This document shows positions 36,838 to 46,248 of a DNA stretch of 64,000 bases, piece by piece. The DNA is from Gracilimonas sp046602855 (GTDB lineage: Bacteria; Bacteroidota; Rhodothermia; Balneolales; Balneolaceae). Below the pieces are notes generated by a model. That model searched no databases. It was not told the origin of the DNA and was given only the letters and a program-made list of their open reading frames with translations. Position numbers and translations under genes: made by a program. Every line of letters begins with the position of its first letter. Position 1 is the stretch's first letter. Location of the stretch: positions 1,922,001 through 1,986,000 of the forward strand of contig NZ_JBKINJ010000001.1 in NCBI RefSeq assembly GCF_046602855.1, written 5' to 3'.

Positions 36838-37270
36838 ATGAACTTTTTCGATCCTGAAAAGAGTAACAGGCTTAGGCGGAATATTTTTAAAAACAAAAAT
36901 CCGAAACGCACCCGTGATTGGTACAAAAAGCACTTGGGTATTGAAAACGGGAAATATGGCGGCACCTTTGAATGGCGACACGCCCGCGATCCTGGAAAGA
37001 AGGGATATAGTATGGAGTATCTTCGATTCCGAAACCAAATATACAGACCCCAGCAGTAAAGAATTCATGGTCAACTATCGGATTGATGATCTGGAGGCAT
37101 TACTCGAAATCCTAAGAAAAGAAGGCGTTGAAGTGATCGGTGAGATCGAGGTGTTCGAATACGGAAAATTTGGGTGGATAATGGGCCCTGATGGAGTTAA
37201 GATCGAACTTTGGGAACCCAATGACGAAGAATTCGATAAGATTAAAGGCGAAATCAATCTAAGCGGGTAA
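36838..37270 (+). pseudogene. Frameshifted VOC-family (glyoxalase-like) gene
   Basis: Two overlapping frames each carry half of one VOC protein: KNPKRTRDWYKKHLGIENG and GGTFEWRHARDPGKKGY in the first, then VWSIFDSETKYTDPSSKEF, a helix LEALLEILRKEGVEVIGEI and YGKFGWIMGPDGVKIELWEP in the second. The join is at about 37012, where GGATAT is followed by GTATGG out of frame. A further shift in the T5A5 run near 36884 separates VTGLGGIFLK from the rest. So at least two indels break the gene. It is next to pckA but unrelated; the protein would have been a small dioxygenase or resistance-like enzyme. Confidence 0.8.
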
Positions 37271-37362
37271 TAAATTTATATAAAATAACTCACTGCCTTT
37301 CATTATTTATTCACAAATTTTCCTCTTATTAAATATATAAGTAAACGCGATAAGGAGGTAAT

Positions 37363-38550
37363 GTGACTAAAACAAATAAAGGCTGCCTCACAAAATTTAA
37401 GACGGTTTCCATTTGGTTTTTTTTGATCTTTGGGCTTCTCTTAGGTGGTATTGCCATTATTAACCTAAATTTATCCGATAGCTCTGTCAGTTTGAACACT
37501 CTCAGTACAACTGACCAATACAGTCTGCAAGAAACAGATCGTTTAAGGAAATCAGTTGGAAATTTAATATGGCCGGGCTTTGGCGATCAAGAGATTCCCA
37601 TAATTCTTTATAATGAGGCCTATGTATTTCTGAGTGGTTTAAAGGATCCCGAAACCGGTTGGAAAAAAGTCCCTTTCACTAAACAGATGGGCAGTAGATG
37701 GACTTATATTGAATCAACTCCATCCTTTTTTTATTACACTCAACCGATCATTTCATCTGATCAGACTCCTGAGGCTTTCACAGTCCAAAATGGTGAATAT
37801 TACGCTGCGAGCATGACTACTAAAGAATGGACAGAGATTAAACTGACTCAGCTTATTAAAACTGATCTTCCTTCGTTCTTAAAACCTATTTTCCCCTACT
37901 CGCTAATAACAGGCAAGTTCAACACTGACTGGCATATTTCAGCTATTATTCACGAATCTTTTCACGCTTTTCAAGCGGAAAAAGCTCTGGAGAGAGTGCG
38001 TTCAGCAGAAGCTTCTAACACATTTGAGAATTCTTACCCCTGGAAAAATCCAGACTTCAGGCAAGCATGGCTTAATGAGCGGCTACTTTTAGCCAAAATT
38101 TTAAAAGCATCAGATGATCAAAAAATAAGAACATTGACAAAGGAGTGGCTGCAAATTAGAAAACAGAGAAGAAATACCTTTAACAGTCCCAAATTAACGG
38201 CTTATGAGAAAGAACGGGAATGGCTGGAGGGGCTTGGCAAGTACGCTGAGATAAAATCATGGTTATTGGCTTCGGATCCTGGACTTTATGAACCTTTACA
38301 GCAGATGTCATCCATCCCTGATTTCGATCACTACAAAAACGGAGTCAAGAATCGCAATCGTGAGATAAAGCAACTGCGAAGCAATCTCAGTTTCAGTGAA
38401 ACAGTCTTTTACTATAGCGGTTGGGCTCAGGCTGAGATCCTGGACTATCTCGATCCCGGCTGGAAAGTAAAAGCCTTTGAACCCGGCATGTATCTTGATG
38501 ATATGATCCGGAATATCTTCGAACCCAAGGCTATTGCAGAAACCAAATAA
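37363..38550 (+). CDS. Unknown membrane-anchored protein with an HExxH motif
   Basis: A 395-residue protein with a GTG start just after AAGGAGG (the nearby ATG is followed at once by a stop). One N-terminal membrane helix (residues 16-35), then a large domain presumably outside the membrane. HESFH at residues 197-201, inside the hydrophobic helix AIIHESFHAFQA, is a classic zinc metallopeptidase motif, and the helix near WLEGLGKYAE (288-297) offers a Glu that could be the third ligand. I do not recognise the family. It converges on hemL, 15 bp apart; no link to heme synthesis is implied. Confidence 0.8.
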   Translation: MTKTNKGCLTKFKTVSIWFFLIFGLLLGGIAIINLNLSDSSVSLNTLSTTDQYSLQETDRLRKSVGNLIWPGFGDQEIPIILYNEAYVFLSGLKDPETGWKKVPFTKQMGSRWTYIESTPSFFYYTQPIISSDQTPEAFTVQNGEYYAASMTTKEWTEIKLTQLIKTDLPSFLKPIFPYSLITGKFNTDWHISAIIHESFHAFQAEKALERVRSAEASNTFENSYPWKNPDFRQAWLNERLLLAKILKASDDQKIRTLTKEWLQIRKQRRNTFNSPKLTAYEKEREWLEGLGKYAEIKSWLLASDPGLYEPLQQMSSIPDFDHYKNGVKNRNREIKQLRSNLSFSETVFYYSGWAQAEILDYLDPGWKVKAFEPGMYLDDMIRNIFEPKAIAETK

Positions 38551-38565
38551 AAAGTTCTGACTAGA

Positions 38566-39858
38566 TTACCGAGTCAATTCATTTATTGTTTCTTCAAAAG
38601 CTGTTAATGTATTGCTGATATCTTCTGAAGTCAGTGCATTGCTCAGAAAAAATGCTTCAAATGGTGAGGGTGGTAAATGCACGCCACGTTTCAGCATGCC
38701 ATGAAAGATCTTTCCGAACAACTCTTTATCCGTGCGGTTTGCATCCTCAAAAGTTTCTACCGGACCTTCACAGTAAAAGACTCCTACCATAGACCCCACC
38801 CGATTTAAGGTGTTGGGAATGTCATGATCGCTAAGTATCTGCCCAATACCATTGGCCAATACAGATGCTTTTTTCTCCAGTTCCTCATACACTTGTGGGT
38901 TTTCTTTGAGCTTTTTGAGGAGCGTATATCCCGCTGCCATAGCTAGCGGATTTCCGGATAGTGTTCCCGCCTGATAGACAGGACCGGTTGGTGCTACATA
39001 ATCCATAATTTCTTTCTTACCACCGTATGCCCCTACCGGAAGGCCTGCCCCAATTATCTTGCCATAAGTTACTATATCAGCTGTTACACCATATATTTTT
39101 TGGGCTCCCTGAAAGTCCACGCGAAATCCTGTCATCACTTCATCCAGAATCAACACTATACCTTTATCATCGCACAATTCCCGAAGACCTTTCAAAAACC
39201 CTTCTTTAGGTGGAATACATCCCATATTTCCGGCGATCGGTTCCAAAATAATGGCAGCAATATCGCCAGTATTGGCTTCGGCCAACTTTTTCACCGAATC
39301 CAGATCGTTGTACTCTGCATTCAGAGTATCCTTGGCGGTTCCCTCTGTCACGCCGGGACTGCTCGGCTCACCCATGGTCAGAGCTCCGCTACCGGCTTCT
39401 ATCAGGAACGAATCACCGTGCCCGTGGTAATTGCCTTTGAACTTAATGATCTTGTTTTTACCCGTGTAACCACGAGCCACGCGTATGGCACTCATGGTAG
39501 CCTCGGTGCCGGAATTCACCATACGGATCTTGTCTATTCCGGGAATTGAACCGGTGATCAACTCTGCCATTTCCACTTCAAGGCGTGTTGGTGCACCAAA
39601 TGAAGTTGAATTCAACGCCGTTTCCTGAACGGCCTTAACTATATCTGGCTCGGCGTGACCTAACAGCATTGGGCCCCACGAACTGATGTAGTCAATGTAC
39701 TTATTTCCGTCCTCATCCCACAAATAAGCGCCTTTAGCTTTTGTGATAAAAATTGGTGTTCCGCCCACACTATTAAAAGCCCTTACGGGAGAATTAACTC
39801 CACCCGGAATGACTTTGGATGCTCTTTCAAATAGGTTTTTGCTGTTTTGATAATTCAT
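38566..39858 (-). CDS. hemL: Glutamate-1-semialdehyde 2,1-aminomutase
   Basis: A 430-residue PLP enzyme of class III aminotransferases, normal length. Markers: VIPGGVNSPVRAF, MVNSGTEATMSAIRVARGYT, LILDEVMTGFRV and the PLP Lys in VTYGKIIGAGLPVGAYGG. It makes 5-aminolevulinate from glutamate-1-semialdehyde, the product of HemA. It is the last gene of the heme cluster, 120 bp after hemB with a palindromic repeat between them. Confidence 0.97.
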   Translation of the reverse strand: MNYQNSKNLFERASKVIPGGVNSPVRAFNSVGGTPIFITKAKGAYLWDEDGNKYIDYISSWGPMLLGHAEPDIVKAVQETALNSTSFGAPTRLEVEMAELITGSIPGIDKIRMVNSGTEATMSAIRVARGYTGKNKIIKFKGNYHGHGDSFLIEAGSGALTMGEPSSPGVTEGTAKDTLNAEYNDLDSVKKLAEANTGDIAAIILEPIAGNMGCIPPKEGFLKGLRELCDDKGIVLILDEVMTGFRVDFQGAQKIYGVTADIVTYGKIIGAGLPVGAYGGKKEIMDYVAPTGPVYQAGTLSGNPLAMAAGYTLLKKLKENPQVYEELEKKASVLANGIGQILSDHDIPNTLNRVGSMVGVFYCEGPVETFEDANRTDKELFGKIFHGMLKRGVHLPPSPFEAFFLSNALTSEDISNTLTAFEETINELTR

Positions 39859-39920
39859 GATTTCTTAATCGATTAAAACTTATAAGTTGAGTCAACCACT
39901 TTCTTTTGGGTTATAGCATA

Positions 39921-39954
39921 GCTAAATCCTATGTCCCTCTGGAGGGACAGCAAG
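39921..39954. repeat. Palindromic repeat between hemB and hemL
   Basis: GCTAAATCCTATGTCCCTC leads into the palindrome GTCCCTC-TG-GAGGGAC (39933-39948). Related sequence occurs at 42028-42142, so this is a dispersed repeat family. Confidence 0.55.
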
Positions 39955-39978
39955 AATAGTTCGCCTCTGCAGTTTGGG

Positions 39979-40962
39979 TCATTGACTGATAATCAATCCA
40001 GCGGCTTCCTTGGCAAAATACGTAGCGATCAGATCGGCTCCGGCTCGCTTGAAGGCGAGCAGCGATTCCATCATCACTTCCTTCTCATTCAACCAGCCTT
40101 TTTCAGCAGCAGCCTTGATCATCGCATATTCTCCGGACACATTATATACTGAGACCGGAATGTTGAAATTCTGTTTTACAGCATGAACCACATCAAGGTA
40201 TGGCATACCCGGTTTAACCATTACAATATCAGCGCCCTCACTGATATCAAGCTCAACTTCACGCAGAGCCTCATCCAGGTTTGCAGGATTCATTTGATAG
40301 GTTTTCTTATCTCCAAACCCGGGTGCAGAATCCAGAGCATCACGAAACGGCCCATAGAAAGAAGACGCATACTTTGCGCTGTAGGCCATGATCCCGGTAT
40401 TCTCAAAACCGGCATCGTCCATGGCTTTTCGCATCGCTCCTATACGCCCATCCATCATATCAGATGGAGCCACCATATCAGCTCCGGCTTTGGCATGACT
40501 TACCGCCATTTTTGCCAAAACTTCCACCGATGGATCATTCACGATCTCACCGTCTTCAACGATTCCATCGTGCCCATAGGATGAATATGGGTCCATAGCC
40601 ACATCCGTCATAACATACAGATCCGGATAATTTTCTTTGATGAACTGAACTGATTTCTGCATCAGGCCATTATCATTGATGGCTTCGGTTCCTTTATTAT
40701 CCTTTTTGGATTCAGGCACTTTCACAAACAGCAATACCGACTCAATTCCAACCTCGATCAGCTCTTCCAATTCTCTTCCCAGCATATCCAGTGAGTACCT
40801 GTAGTACCCCGGCATACTCGAGATCTCTTCTTTCTGTTTTTTCCCTTCAACGATGAATATCGGGGCAATGAAATCTGAGGGATGTAATCTGTTTTCCTGC
40901 ACCATATCACGGATGGCGGATGATTTACGGTTCCGTCGTAAACGGGTTTTTGGGTATTTCAT
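39979..40962 (-). CDS. hemB: Porphobilinogen synthase (delta-aminolevulinic acid dehydratase), Mg type
   Basis: A 327-residue enzyme that joins two aminolevulinates. Schiff-base lysines are in MAYSAKYASSFYGPF and MVKPGMPYLDVV. The metal-site segment reads DVAMDPYSSYGHDGI, with Asp in place of the zinc-binding cysteines, so this is the magnesium-dependent, zinc-free type. Length is normal. It lies 75 bp downstream of hemF on the same strand. Confidence 0.97.
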   Translation of the reverse strand: MKYPKTRLRRNRKSSAIRDMVQENRLHPSDFIAPIFIVEGKKQKEEISSMPGYYRYSLDMLGRELEELIEVGIESVLLFVKVPESKKDNKGTEAINDNGLMQKSVQFIKENYPDLYVMTDVAMDPYSSYGHDGIVEDGEIVNDPSVEVLAKMAVSHAKAGADMVAPSDMMDGRIGAMRKAMDDAGFENTGIMAYSAKYASSFYGPFRDALDSAPGFGDKKTYQMNPANLDEALREVELDISEGADIVMVKPGMPYLDVVHAVKQNFNIPVSVYNVSGEYAMIKAAAEKGWLNEKEVMMESLLAFKRAGADLIATYFAKEAAGLIISQ

Positions 40963-41037
40963 AACTATCTACCTACAATTTTCTAACGTGAGATATACGG
41001 CGAATGTAATTCGGCCCTATTGGCATAACAATTTATT

Positions 41038-41970
41038 CTAATAATTAATCCAATCGATCGGTTTTAAATGCTCCACCAATTCTGCCTCGGGACTTCCGGG
41101 TTCGGGTTGATGATCATACACCCATCGGACCTGTGGTGGCAGACTCATAAGGATCGACTCAATACGACCTTTGGTCTTCAACCCGAATAAGGTACCGCGA
41201 TCGTGGATCAAATTAAATTCTACATAACGACCGCGACGGATCTCTTGCCACATGCGATTTTCTACATTGAAATCAATATTCTTCCGCTCCTTAATAATTG
41301 GAATATAGGCATCAGTAAAAGCAAACCCGCAGGCTTTGGCAAACTCAAACAGATCTTCGGCAGAACGGTCTTCATCCGGTCGCTGATAATCAAAGAATAA
41401 ACCACCGATCCCACGGGCTTCCTCACGATGATGATTGTAGAAATAGGTATCACATTCCGCCTTAAAAGTTGGATAGTAATCCGGGTCAAACTGATCACAA
41501 ACTGCCTTGTGTACCTTATGAAAATGCCCCGCATCCTCCGGAAACAGATAATAGGGTGTCATATCTGCCCCGCCGCCAAACCACTGATCGCGTAGATCAC
41601 CGCTGTCTTTATCGTATAATTCAAAATATCGATAATTCGCATGAACCGTAGGCACAAAGGGATTTCGCGGATGTATTACCAGTGATACACCCGTGGCAAA
41701 GAACTCCGATTCAGGTACTTCAAATTTTTTCCGCATGGATTCCGGCAGCGGCCCGCCCACTGTAGAAACATTAACCCCGCCTTTTTCTATCACTTTTCCA
41801 TCTGTAATAATACGGGTACTGCCTCCGCCAAAGCCATCCCGTTCCCAATCCTCGATCAGAAATTTTTGGGTTCCTTCCACGGCTTCCAATTCATCACAGA
41901 TATGTTGCTGTACATCCGAGACGAATTGTGTGAATTGATCTTTTAGGGATGTTAAATTTTTGGTTCTCAT
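41038..41970 (-). CDS. hemF: Coproporphyrinogen III oxidase, aerobic
   Basis: A 310-residue oxygen-dependent enzyme. Family signatures: FGGGADMTPYYLF, HHREEARGIGGLFFDY, RGRYVEFNLIHDRGTLFGL and the C-terminal QVRWVYDHQPEPGSPEA. It turns coproporphyrinogen III into protoporphyrinogen IX with O2, which suggests an aerobic habit. No anaerobic hemN is in the window. Upstream, the 220-bp gap to hemE holds palindromic repeats. Confidence 0.97.
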   Translation of the reverse strand: MRTKNLTSLKDQFTQFVSDVQQHICDELEAVEGTQKFLIEDWERDGFGGGSTRIITDGKVIEKGGVNVSTVGGPLPESMRKKFEVPESEFFATGVSLVIHPRNPFVPTVHANYRYFELYDKDSGDLRDQWFGGGADMTPYYLFPEDAGHFHKVHKAVCDQFDPDYYPTFKAECDTYFYNHHREEARGIGGLFFDYQRPDEDRSAEDLFEFAKACGFAFTDAYIPIIKERKNIDFNVENRMWQEIRRGRYVEFNLIHDRGTLFGLKTKGRIESILMSLPPQVRWVYDHQPEPGSPEAELVEHLKPIDWINY

Positions 41971-42027
41971 TATATCAGTTTCAATTCAATATTTGGACGA
42001 AAAAAACCACTGTCCTCTCTCTGGATT

Positions 42028-42142
42028 CTGGCTAAAGCCAAATCCTATCTCTCTCCAAAGAGAGATAGGTTCTTGCTACATACGATTATCTAAAACTAAG
42101 ATTACAAACTACGAATAAGCAAGACTCTGTGTCCCTCCGGAG
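42028..42142. repeat. Palindromic repeats between hemE and hemF
   Basis: CCTATCTCTC (42044-42053) and GAGAGATAGG (42060-42069) are perfect ten-base arms, preceded by GGCTAAAGCCAAATCCTAT, which matches the unit at 39921. A further piece, GTCCCTCCGGAG, lies at 42131-42142. The rest of the gap shows no gene. Confidence 0.6.
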
Positions 42143-42191
42143 CCTGCCGGCCGCTCTGCGCCAGAGCTAAAACTCGACTCAGAGATCCGAA

Positions 42192-43223
42192 TCAATATCT
42201 AAAATTCTTTACGGTATTCACGAACGTTTTGGCGTTTTCTACAGGAACATTCGGCAGAATGCCATGCCCTAAATTAGCGATGTAATTTCCTCTCCCAAAT
42301 CGCTGCAGCATCTCAGTTGCTTCAACTTCGATCTGCTCCGGCTTCATAAGTAACTTGGAGGGATCAAAATTACCCTGCACCACTTTATCACTTGCAAACT
42401 GCCGGGCATGTTCGGGAGCACAGCCCCAACCGATACCGAAACCGGAAACATTGGTGTGGCCAAATAATGGATAACTCCACTCAGCGTCTTTACAGAACAT
42501 GATCAAGGGTACACCATAATCTTCATTCGCAATACGTTGCAGATGTGGTAATGCAAATTTTTTAAAATCATCGGGACCGAGTGCGGCTGCCCACGACTCA
42601 AACACCTGCAGAACCTGAGCTCCGGCTTTTACCTGATGATGCAAATACTGAATAGTCTGATCAGTCATCACTTCAAGCAATTTGTGTGCGGCCTCAGGTT
42701 GAGAGAAAAGAAAAGACTTTGCTGTTGCAAATGTCTTTGATCCCTGCCCTTCCACCAGATAACAAAAGAGTGTCCACGGAGCACCGGCAAATCCGATCAG
42801 GGGAACTCGTCCATCGAGCTCCTTACGCGTCAGTGTCAGGGCATCATATACGTAACTAAGCTGTTCTTCGGCAGGAATAATGTTTAGAGATTCAACCTGC
42901 TCAACAGTTCGGATTGGGTCCGGTAAATAAGGACCAAAGCCCGGCTTGAGCTGCACCTCCACATCCAGGCATTCTATCAGTACCAGGATATCTGAAAACA
43001 GAATGGCCGCATCAGGTCCAACAATATCGATGGGTTGAATGGTGATCTCACTGGCTAGTTCAGGAGTCTTTACCCGCTCAAAAAAGCTGTATTTCTTTTT
43101 AATCTCCATGTACTCAGGGAGATACCGTCCGGCCTGACGCATCATCCATACGGGTGGGCGTTCAGTTTCCTTGCCTTCCAGCGTGTCGAGTAATAATCGG
43201 TTTTTAAGTTCGGGAAAGTTCAC
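42192..43223 (-). CDS. hemE: Uroporphyrinogen decarboxylase
   Basis: A 343-residue TIM-barrel enzyme. Substrate-binding motif PPVWMMRQAGRYLPEY, the active Asp in AAILFSDILVLIE, and GFAGAPWTLFCYLVEGQG are conserved; GNLGHGILPNVPVEN-like sequence closes the barrel (written ANLGHGILPNVPVE here). It decarboxylates uroporphyrinogen III to coproporphyrinogen III. It lies 203 bp after hemD, so it may have its own promoter. Confidence 0.97.
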   Translation of the reverse strand: MNFPELKNRLLLDTLEGKETERPPVWMMRQAGRYLPEYMEIKKKYSFFERVKTPELASEITIQPIDIVGPDAAILFSDILVLIECLDVEVQLKPGFGPYLPDPIRTVEQVESLNIIPAEEQLSYVYDALTLTRKELDGRVPLIGFAGAPWTLFCYLVEGQGSKTFATAKSFLFSQPEAAHKLLEVMTDQTIQYLHHQVKAGAQVLQVFESWAAALGPDDFKKFALPHLQRIANEDYGVPLIMFCKDAEWSYPLFGHTNVSGFGIGWGCAPEHARQFASDKVVQGNFDPSKLLMKPEQIEVEATEMLQRFGRGNYIANLGHGILPNVPVENAKTFVNTVKNFRY

Positions 43224-43426
43224 GTTGGCATCCTATTTAAATTCACATCCTTATGGATGATTTTTATCATTGATATATTCAGTCATTTTTGTGGCCCTCA
43301 GCACTTCATTAAATTATAAATGCTTTCATATTTAACCGAAGAATATCCATCTAAATTTGAGGGCCTTCGCAGTAAAGTCATTATTTAAACGCCCTATCAC
43401 AAGCGTTCAAGTTCACAACTTAAACA

Positions 43427-44131
43427 CTAATTGGAGTTATTATCAAAATAAAACCGATGGATGGATTCCATCAAGGAATCAAGGGTTGAGTATTCCGGGG
43501 TGATGCAGTTCATTATGCCGGCTTCGTTGGCAGCCTGTTCAGTAGATGGACCAATACAAAATACCTGCTGCTTCTTAAGCATCGAATTCTTTTCGCTAAA
43601 AGATTCAATAGCACTTGGGCTCATAAAAACTACTGCATCAAAATCATCCAGATCATCCATTTCATGCTTGGTAAGTATAGTGTGATACACTTCAATAGAA
43701 AAAACATCAACATCCTCACCCAATAGCTTACCAAGATCGGCAGCCTTAAGGTTTCCACAAAAATAGATCAACTTTTTAAGATCCAGTTCCTGCATCATGG
43801 ACGCTAAGGCAATAGTATTGTATTCCTCCGGAAAGGTCACTTCGAGTCCTAACTCCCCAAGACTTTCTGCTGTTTTAGAGCCCACCGCAAATATATGATC
43901 AGGAATGGCCAGATCAGTGACCTTGGGAGATATTGCTTTCACCGCCTTTTTACTTGTAAATATCCATGCATCGGCATTTTGCGGCACTTTGTCCATCCAA
44001 AGAGCCGGCATCAGATATTCAAAGGTGATAAAAGGTTCACTCTCAATAAGTAACTCACCATTTTCGAGCTGTGTTCGCTTTTCTTCCGATAGTTGGGTTG
44101 TAAAAAGTACTCTGGGTTTATTACTCATCAT
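43427..44131 (-). CDS. hemD: Uroporphyrinogen-III synthase
   Basis: A 234-residue, fast-evolving enzyme. Two-domain fold markers are weak but typical: WIFTSKKAVKAI, IFAVGSKTAESLGELG, VVFMSPSAIESF and FCIGPSTEQAANEAG. It cyclises hydroxymethylbilane with inversion of ring D. It overlaps hemC by 11 bases, so both are translated together, and this position supports the call. Confidence 0.92.
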   Translation of the reverse strand: MMSNKPRVLFTTQLSEEKRTQLENGELLIESEPFITFEYLMPALWMDKVPQNADAWIFTSKKAVKAISPKVTDLAIPDHIFAVGSKTAESLGELGLEVTFPEEYNTIALASMMQELDLKKLIYFCGNLKAADLGKLLGEDVDVFSIEVYHTILTKHEMDDLDDFDAVVFMSPSAIESFSEKNSMLKKQQVFCIGPSTEQAANEAGIMNCITPEYSTLDSLMESIHRFYFDNNSN

Positions 44132-45026
44132 CAGGATGCTCTAATAATTCCTCTGCGCCTTCCTTTTTCAAAAGAGCCGCCCACTCTTTACCCAGACTTG
44201 CTTTAGCTTTGTTGACAGATGTTGTTCTCTCGATATCCAGTCTTTCCTTTCCATCCAGTGACAACACAGCTCCTTTAAAACTCAAAATATCGTCATTAAC
44301 TTTAGCATGGGCTCCGACAGGACTAGAACAGCCGGCTTCAAGTTCGTTCAAAAATGCGCGTTCTATAGCCCCGCATAGGTGACTTTCTTTATGATCGATC
44401 TTTTTTAGTACACTTTCTGCTTCGCTTCCTCCCCAGCAAACAATACCAACAATACCCTGTGACGGTGCCGGGATCATCCAGTTAAGAACTTCCGAGATTC
44501 GGTCGTCATAACCAATCCGCTGCAGACCGGCAGCTGCAAAGACAGCTCCATACCATTTGTTCGAATCAACTTTATCCAATCTTGTGGGCACATTGCCTCT
44601 TAATCCGGTTACAGTATCCTTCGGATATTGGTTCAGCCAAAAAGCCTTTCTTCGTATACTCCCCGTGGCTATAATTTTTTGCTCACTTTCAGTCTCTTTG
44701 GATTGGACCGGACGAACTAATACATCCATTGGATTACCGCGCTCAAGTACAGCCGCAAGGATCAATCCTTTTGGAAGAATAGTAGGAACATCTTTGAGTG
44801 AATGAACAGCAAGATCGATCTCCCCGGCAATCAAAGCATCATCCAGAGCTTTAGTAAATACACCTTTATCGCCCAGTTTATCCAATGGAATATCCTGAAC
44901 CTTATCCCCAAAAGACTCTATTTCCACCAATTCAGTTTCAACACCCTGTGCTTTAATTTCTTTCGAAACTTTTTTAGCCTGCCAAAGTGCGAGTGTGCTT
45001 TTTCGTGTACCTATTCTAAGCTTCAT
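44121..45026 (-). CDS. hemC: Hydroxymethylbilane synthase (porphobilinogen deaminase)
   Basis: A 301-residue enzyme. The dipyrromethane-binding Cys is in LEAGCSSPVGAHA; catalytic Asp is in VHSLKDVPT, with RIGTRKSTLALWQA at the N-terminus and GSIRRKAFW. It builds the linear tetrapyrrole. It overlaps hemA by 11 bases upstream and hemD by 11 bases downstream, one transcript. Confidence 0.97.
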   Translation of the reverse strand: MKLRIGTRKSTLALWQAKKVSKEIKAQGVETELVEIESFGDKVQDIPLDKLGDKGVFTKALDDALIAGEIDLAVHSLKDVPTILPKGLILAAVLERGNPMDVLVRPVQSKETESEQKIIATGSIRRKAFWLNQYPKDTVTGLRGNVPTRLDKVDSNKWYGAVFAAAGLQRIGYDDRISEVLNWMIPAPSQGIVGIVCWGGSEAESVLKKIDHKESHLCGAIERAFLNELEAGCSSPVGAHAKVNDDILSFKGAVLSLDGKERLDIERTTSVNKAKASLGKEWAALLKKEGAEELLEHPDDE

Positions 45027-46197
45027 TCCTCACCTTCTCGAACTCCTTGTCAATCCGATCGATGTGAATGGCCATGATCTTTTTCTTGATACGACGGGTT
45101 ACTTCTTCCATCTGAGAGTAAGAATCTTCATCCATCTTGTGTTTGACTCGGTCAAGTTCAGAATCAGTAATATCACTTAATCTGTGCTCGATCTCCTTGA
45201 TACGGGGAAGCAGATACCGTGAACGCTTGACTGTATTCAGAAAATTATCCTTCTCTTCTTCAATGATCTTACGAATTTCAGGAATGGATTTCTCCCGTTT
45301 TTCAATGGCCTTTTGGTTTGCTTCGTGAATGGAATCCATATCAATGAGTGTCACGTTGTCCAGTTTGTTTACCGTTGGATTCACATTACGGGGAACACTC
45401 AGGTCTAATACCAGCTGAGGGTGATCAACGCCTTCAAAATGTTTAGGATGCAGAATAGGATTTTTAGCCCCGGTAGCGGTGATCACCAGATCTGCCTGTT
45501 TGATCTCTTCATCCAGTTCTGAAAATGCATGTGCCTTGATATCAAAGGAAGAAGCGAGCTGTTTGGCCCTGTCGATAGTTCGGTTAACCACAGAAATATG
45601 TTCAGCTCCATTCGAGATGAGGTTCTTGGCTGAAACCTTGCCCATTTTACCCGCTCCGATAAGTAAGATGCGAATTTGGCTCAGGTCTTTGAAGTGATCC
45701 AGGGCAAGTTGAGTGGCAGCGAACCCAACGGAGGCCGTACCTTTACCAAAATCGGTTTCAGTACGGCTCCGTTTGTGTGCTCGGAAAACCGATTGTATCA
45801 ATTGATGAAATTCTCCGGAAAGTCCTTTTTTCTTGGCTTTTTTATAAGCCTGCTTCACCTGCTGTATGATCTGAACATCACCTAAAACCTGAGAATCCAG
45901 TCCGGTTCCAACTCCATAGAGGTGATCATAGGCATCTTCCTGAACATGAATATATCCGTGTTGTTCAAAAAACTCGTGATCAGTATTAGTCGATTTACAT
46001 AGAGCCGAAATTAAAATTTCAGCATCACAAAAAGCATAGAGTTCAGTACGATTGCAAGTGTCTAGCATGAAAATACCGCCGGGTATATCCTTGGTATAGA
46101 AGTCAAGGAGTTCCCTGCGATGATTGTCTAAATAGAATAATTCACGAATAGAAACCTCACTCTTCCAGTGAGATATACCTATTACACTAAACCTCAT
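45016..46197 (-). CDS. hemA: Glutamyl-tRNA reductase
   Basis: A 393-residue enzyme, first gene of the cluster. The nucleophilic Cys is in GIFMLDTCNRTELYAF, the NADPH domain has ILLIGAGKMGKVSAKNL, and VLDLSVPRNVNP and a C-terminal dimerisation helix follow. It reduces glutamyl-tRNA to glutamate-1-semialdehyde, so this bacterium uses the C5 route. The 46198-46525 gap upstream holds an inverted repeat that could regulate it. Confidence 0.97.
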   Translation of the reverse strand: MRFSVIGISHWKSEVSIRELFYLDNHRRELLDFYTKDIPGGIFMLDTCNRTELYAFCDAEILISALCKSTNTDHEFFEQHGYIHVQEDAYDHLYGVGTGLDSQVLGDVQIIQQVKQAYKKAKKKGLSGEFHQLIQSVFRAHKRSRTETDFGKGTASVGFAATQLALDHFKDLSQIRILLIGAGKMGKVSAKNLISNGAEHISVVNRTIDRAKQLASSFDIKAHAFSELDEEIKQADLVITATGAKNPILHPKHFEGVDHPQLVLDLSVPRNVNPTVNKLDNVTLIDMDSIHEANQKAIEKREKSIPEIRKIIEEEKDNFLNTVKRSRYLLPRIKEIEHRLSDITDSELDRVKHKMDEDSYSQMEEVTRRIKKKIMAIHIDRIDKEFEKVRNEA

Positions 46198-46248
46198 AAA
46201 TTACTTCTTAAAATATTTTCCGGCACATGAGTCAGGAAAGTATTCTCC

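Noticed and set aside
39100..39549. 149-codon plus-strand frame inside hemL
   Set aside because: Antiparallel to a certain enzyme gene; composition does not look like a protein.
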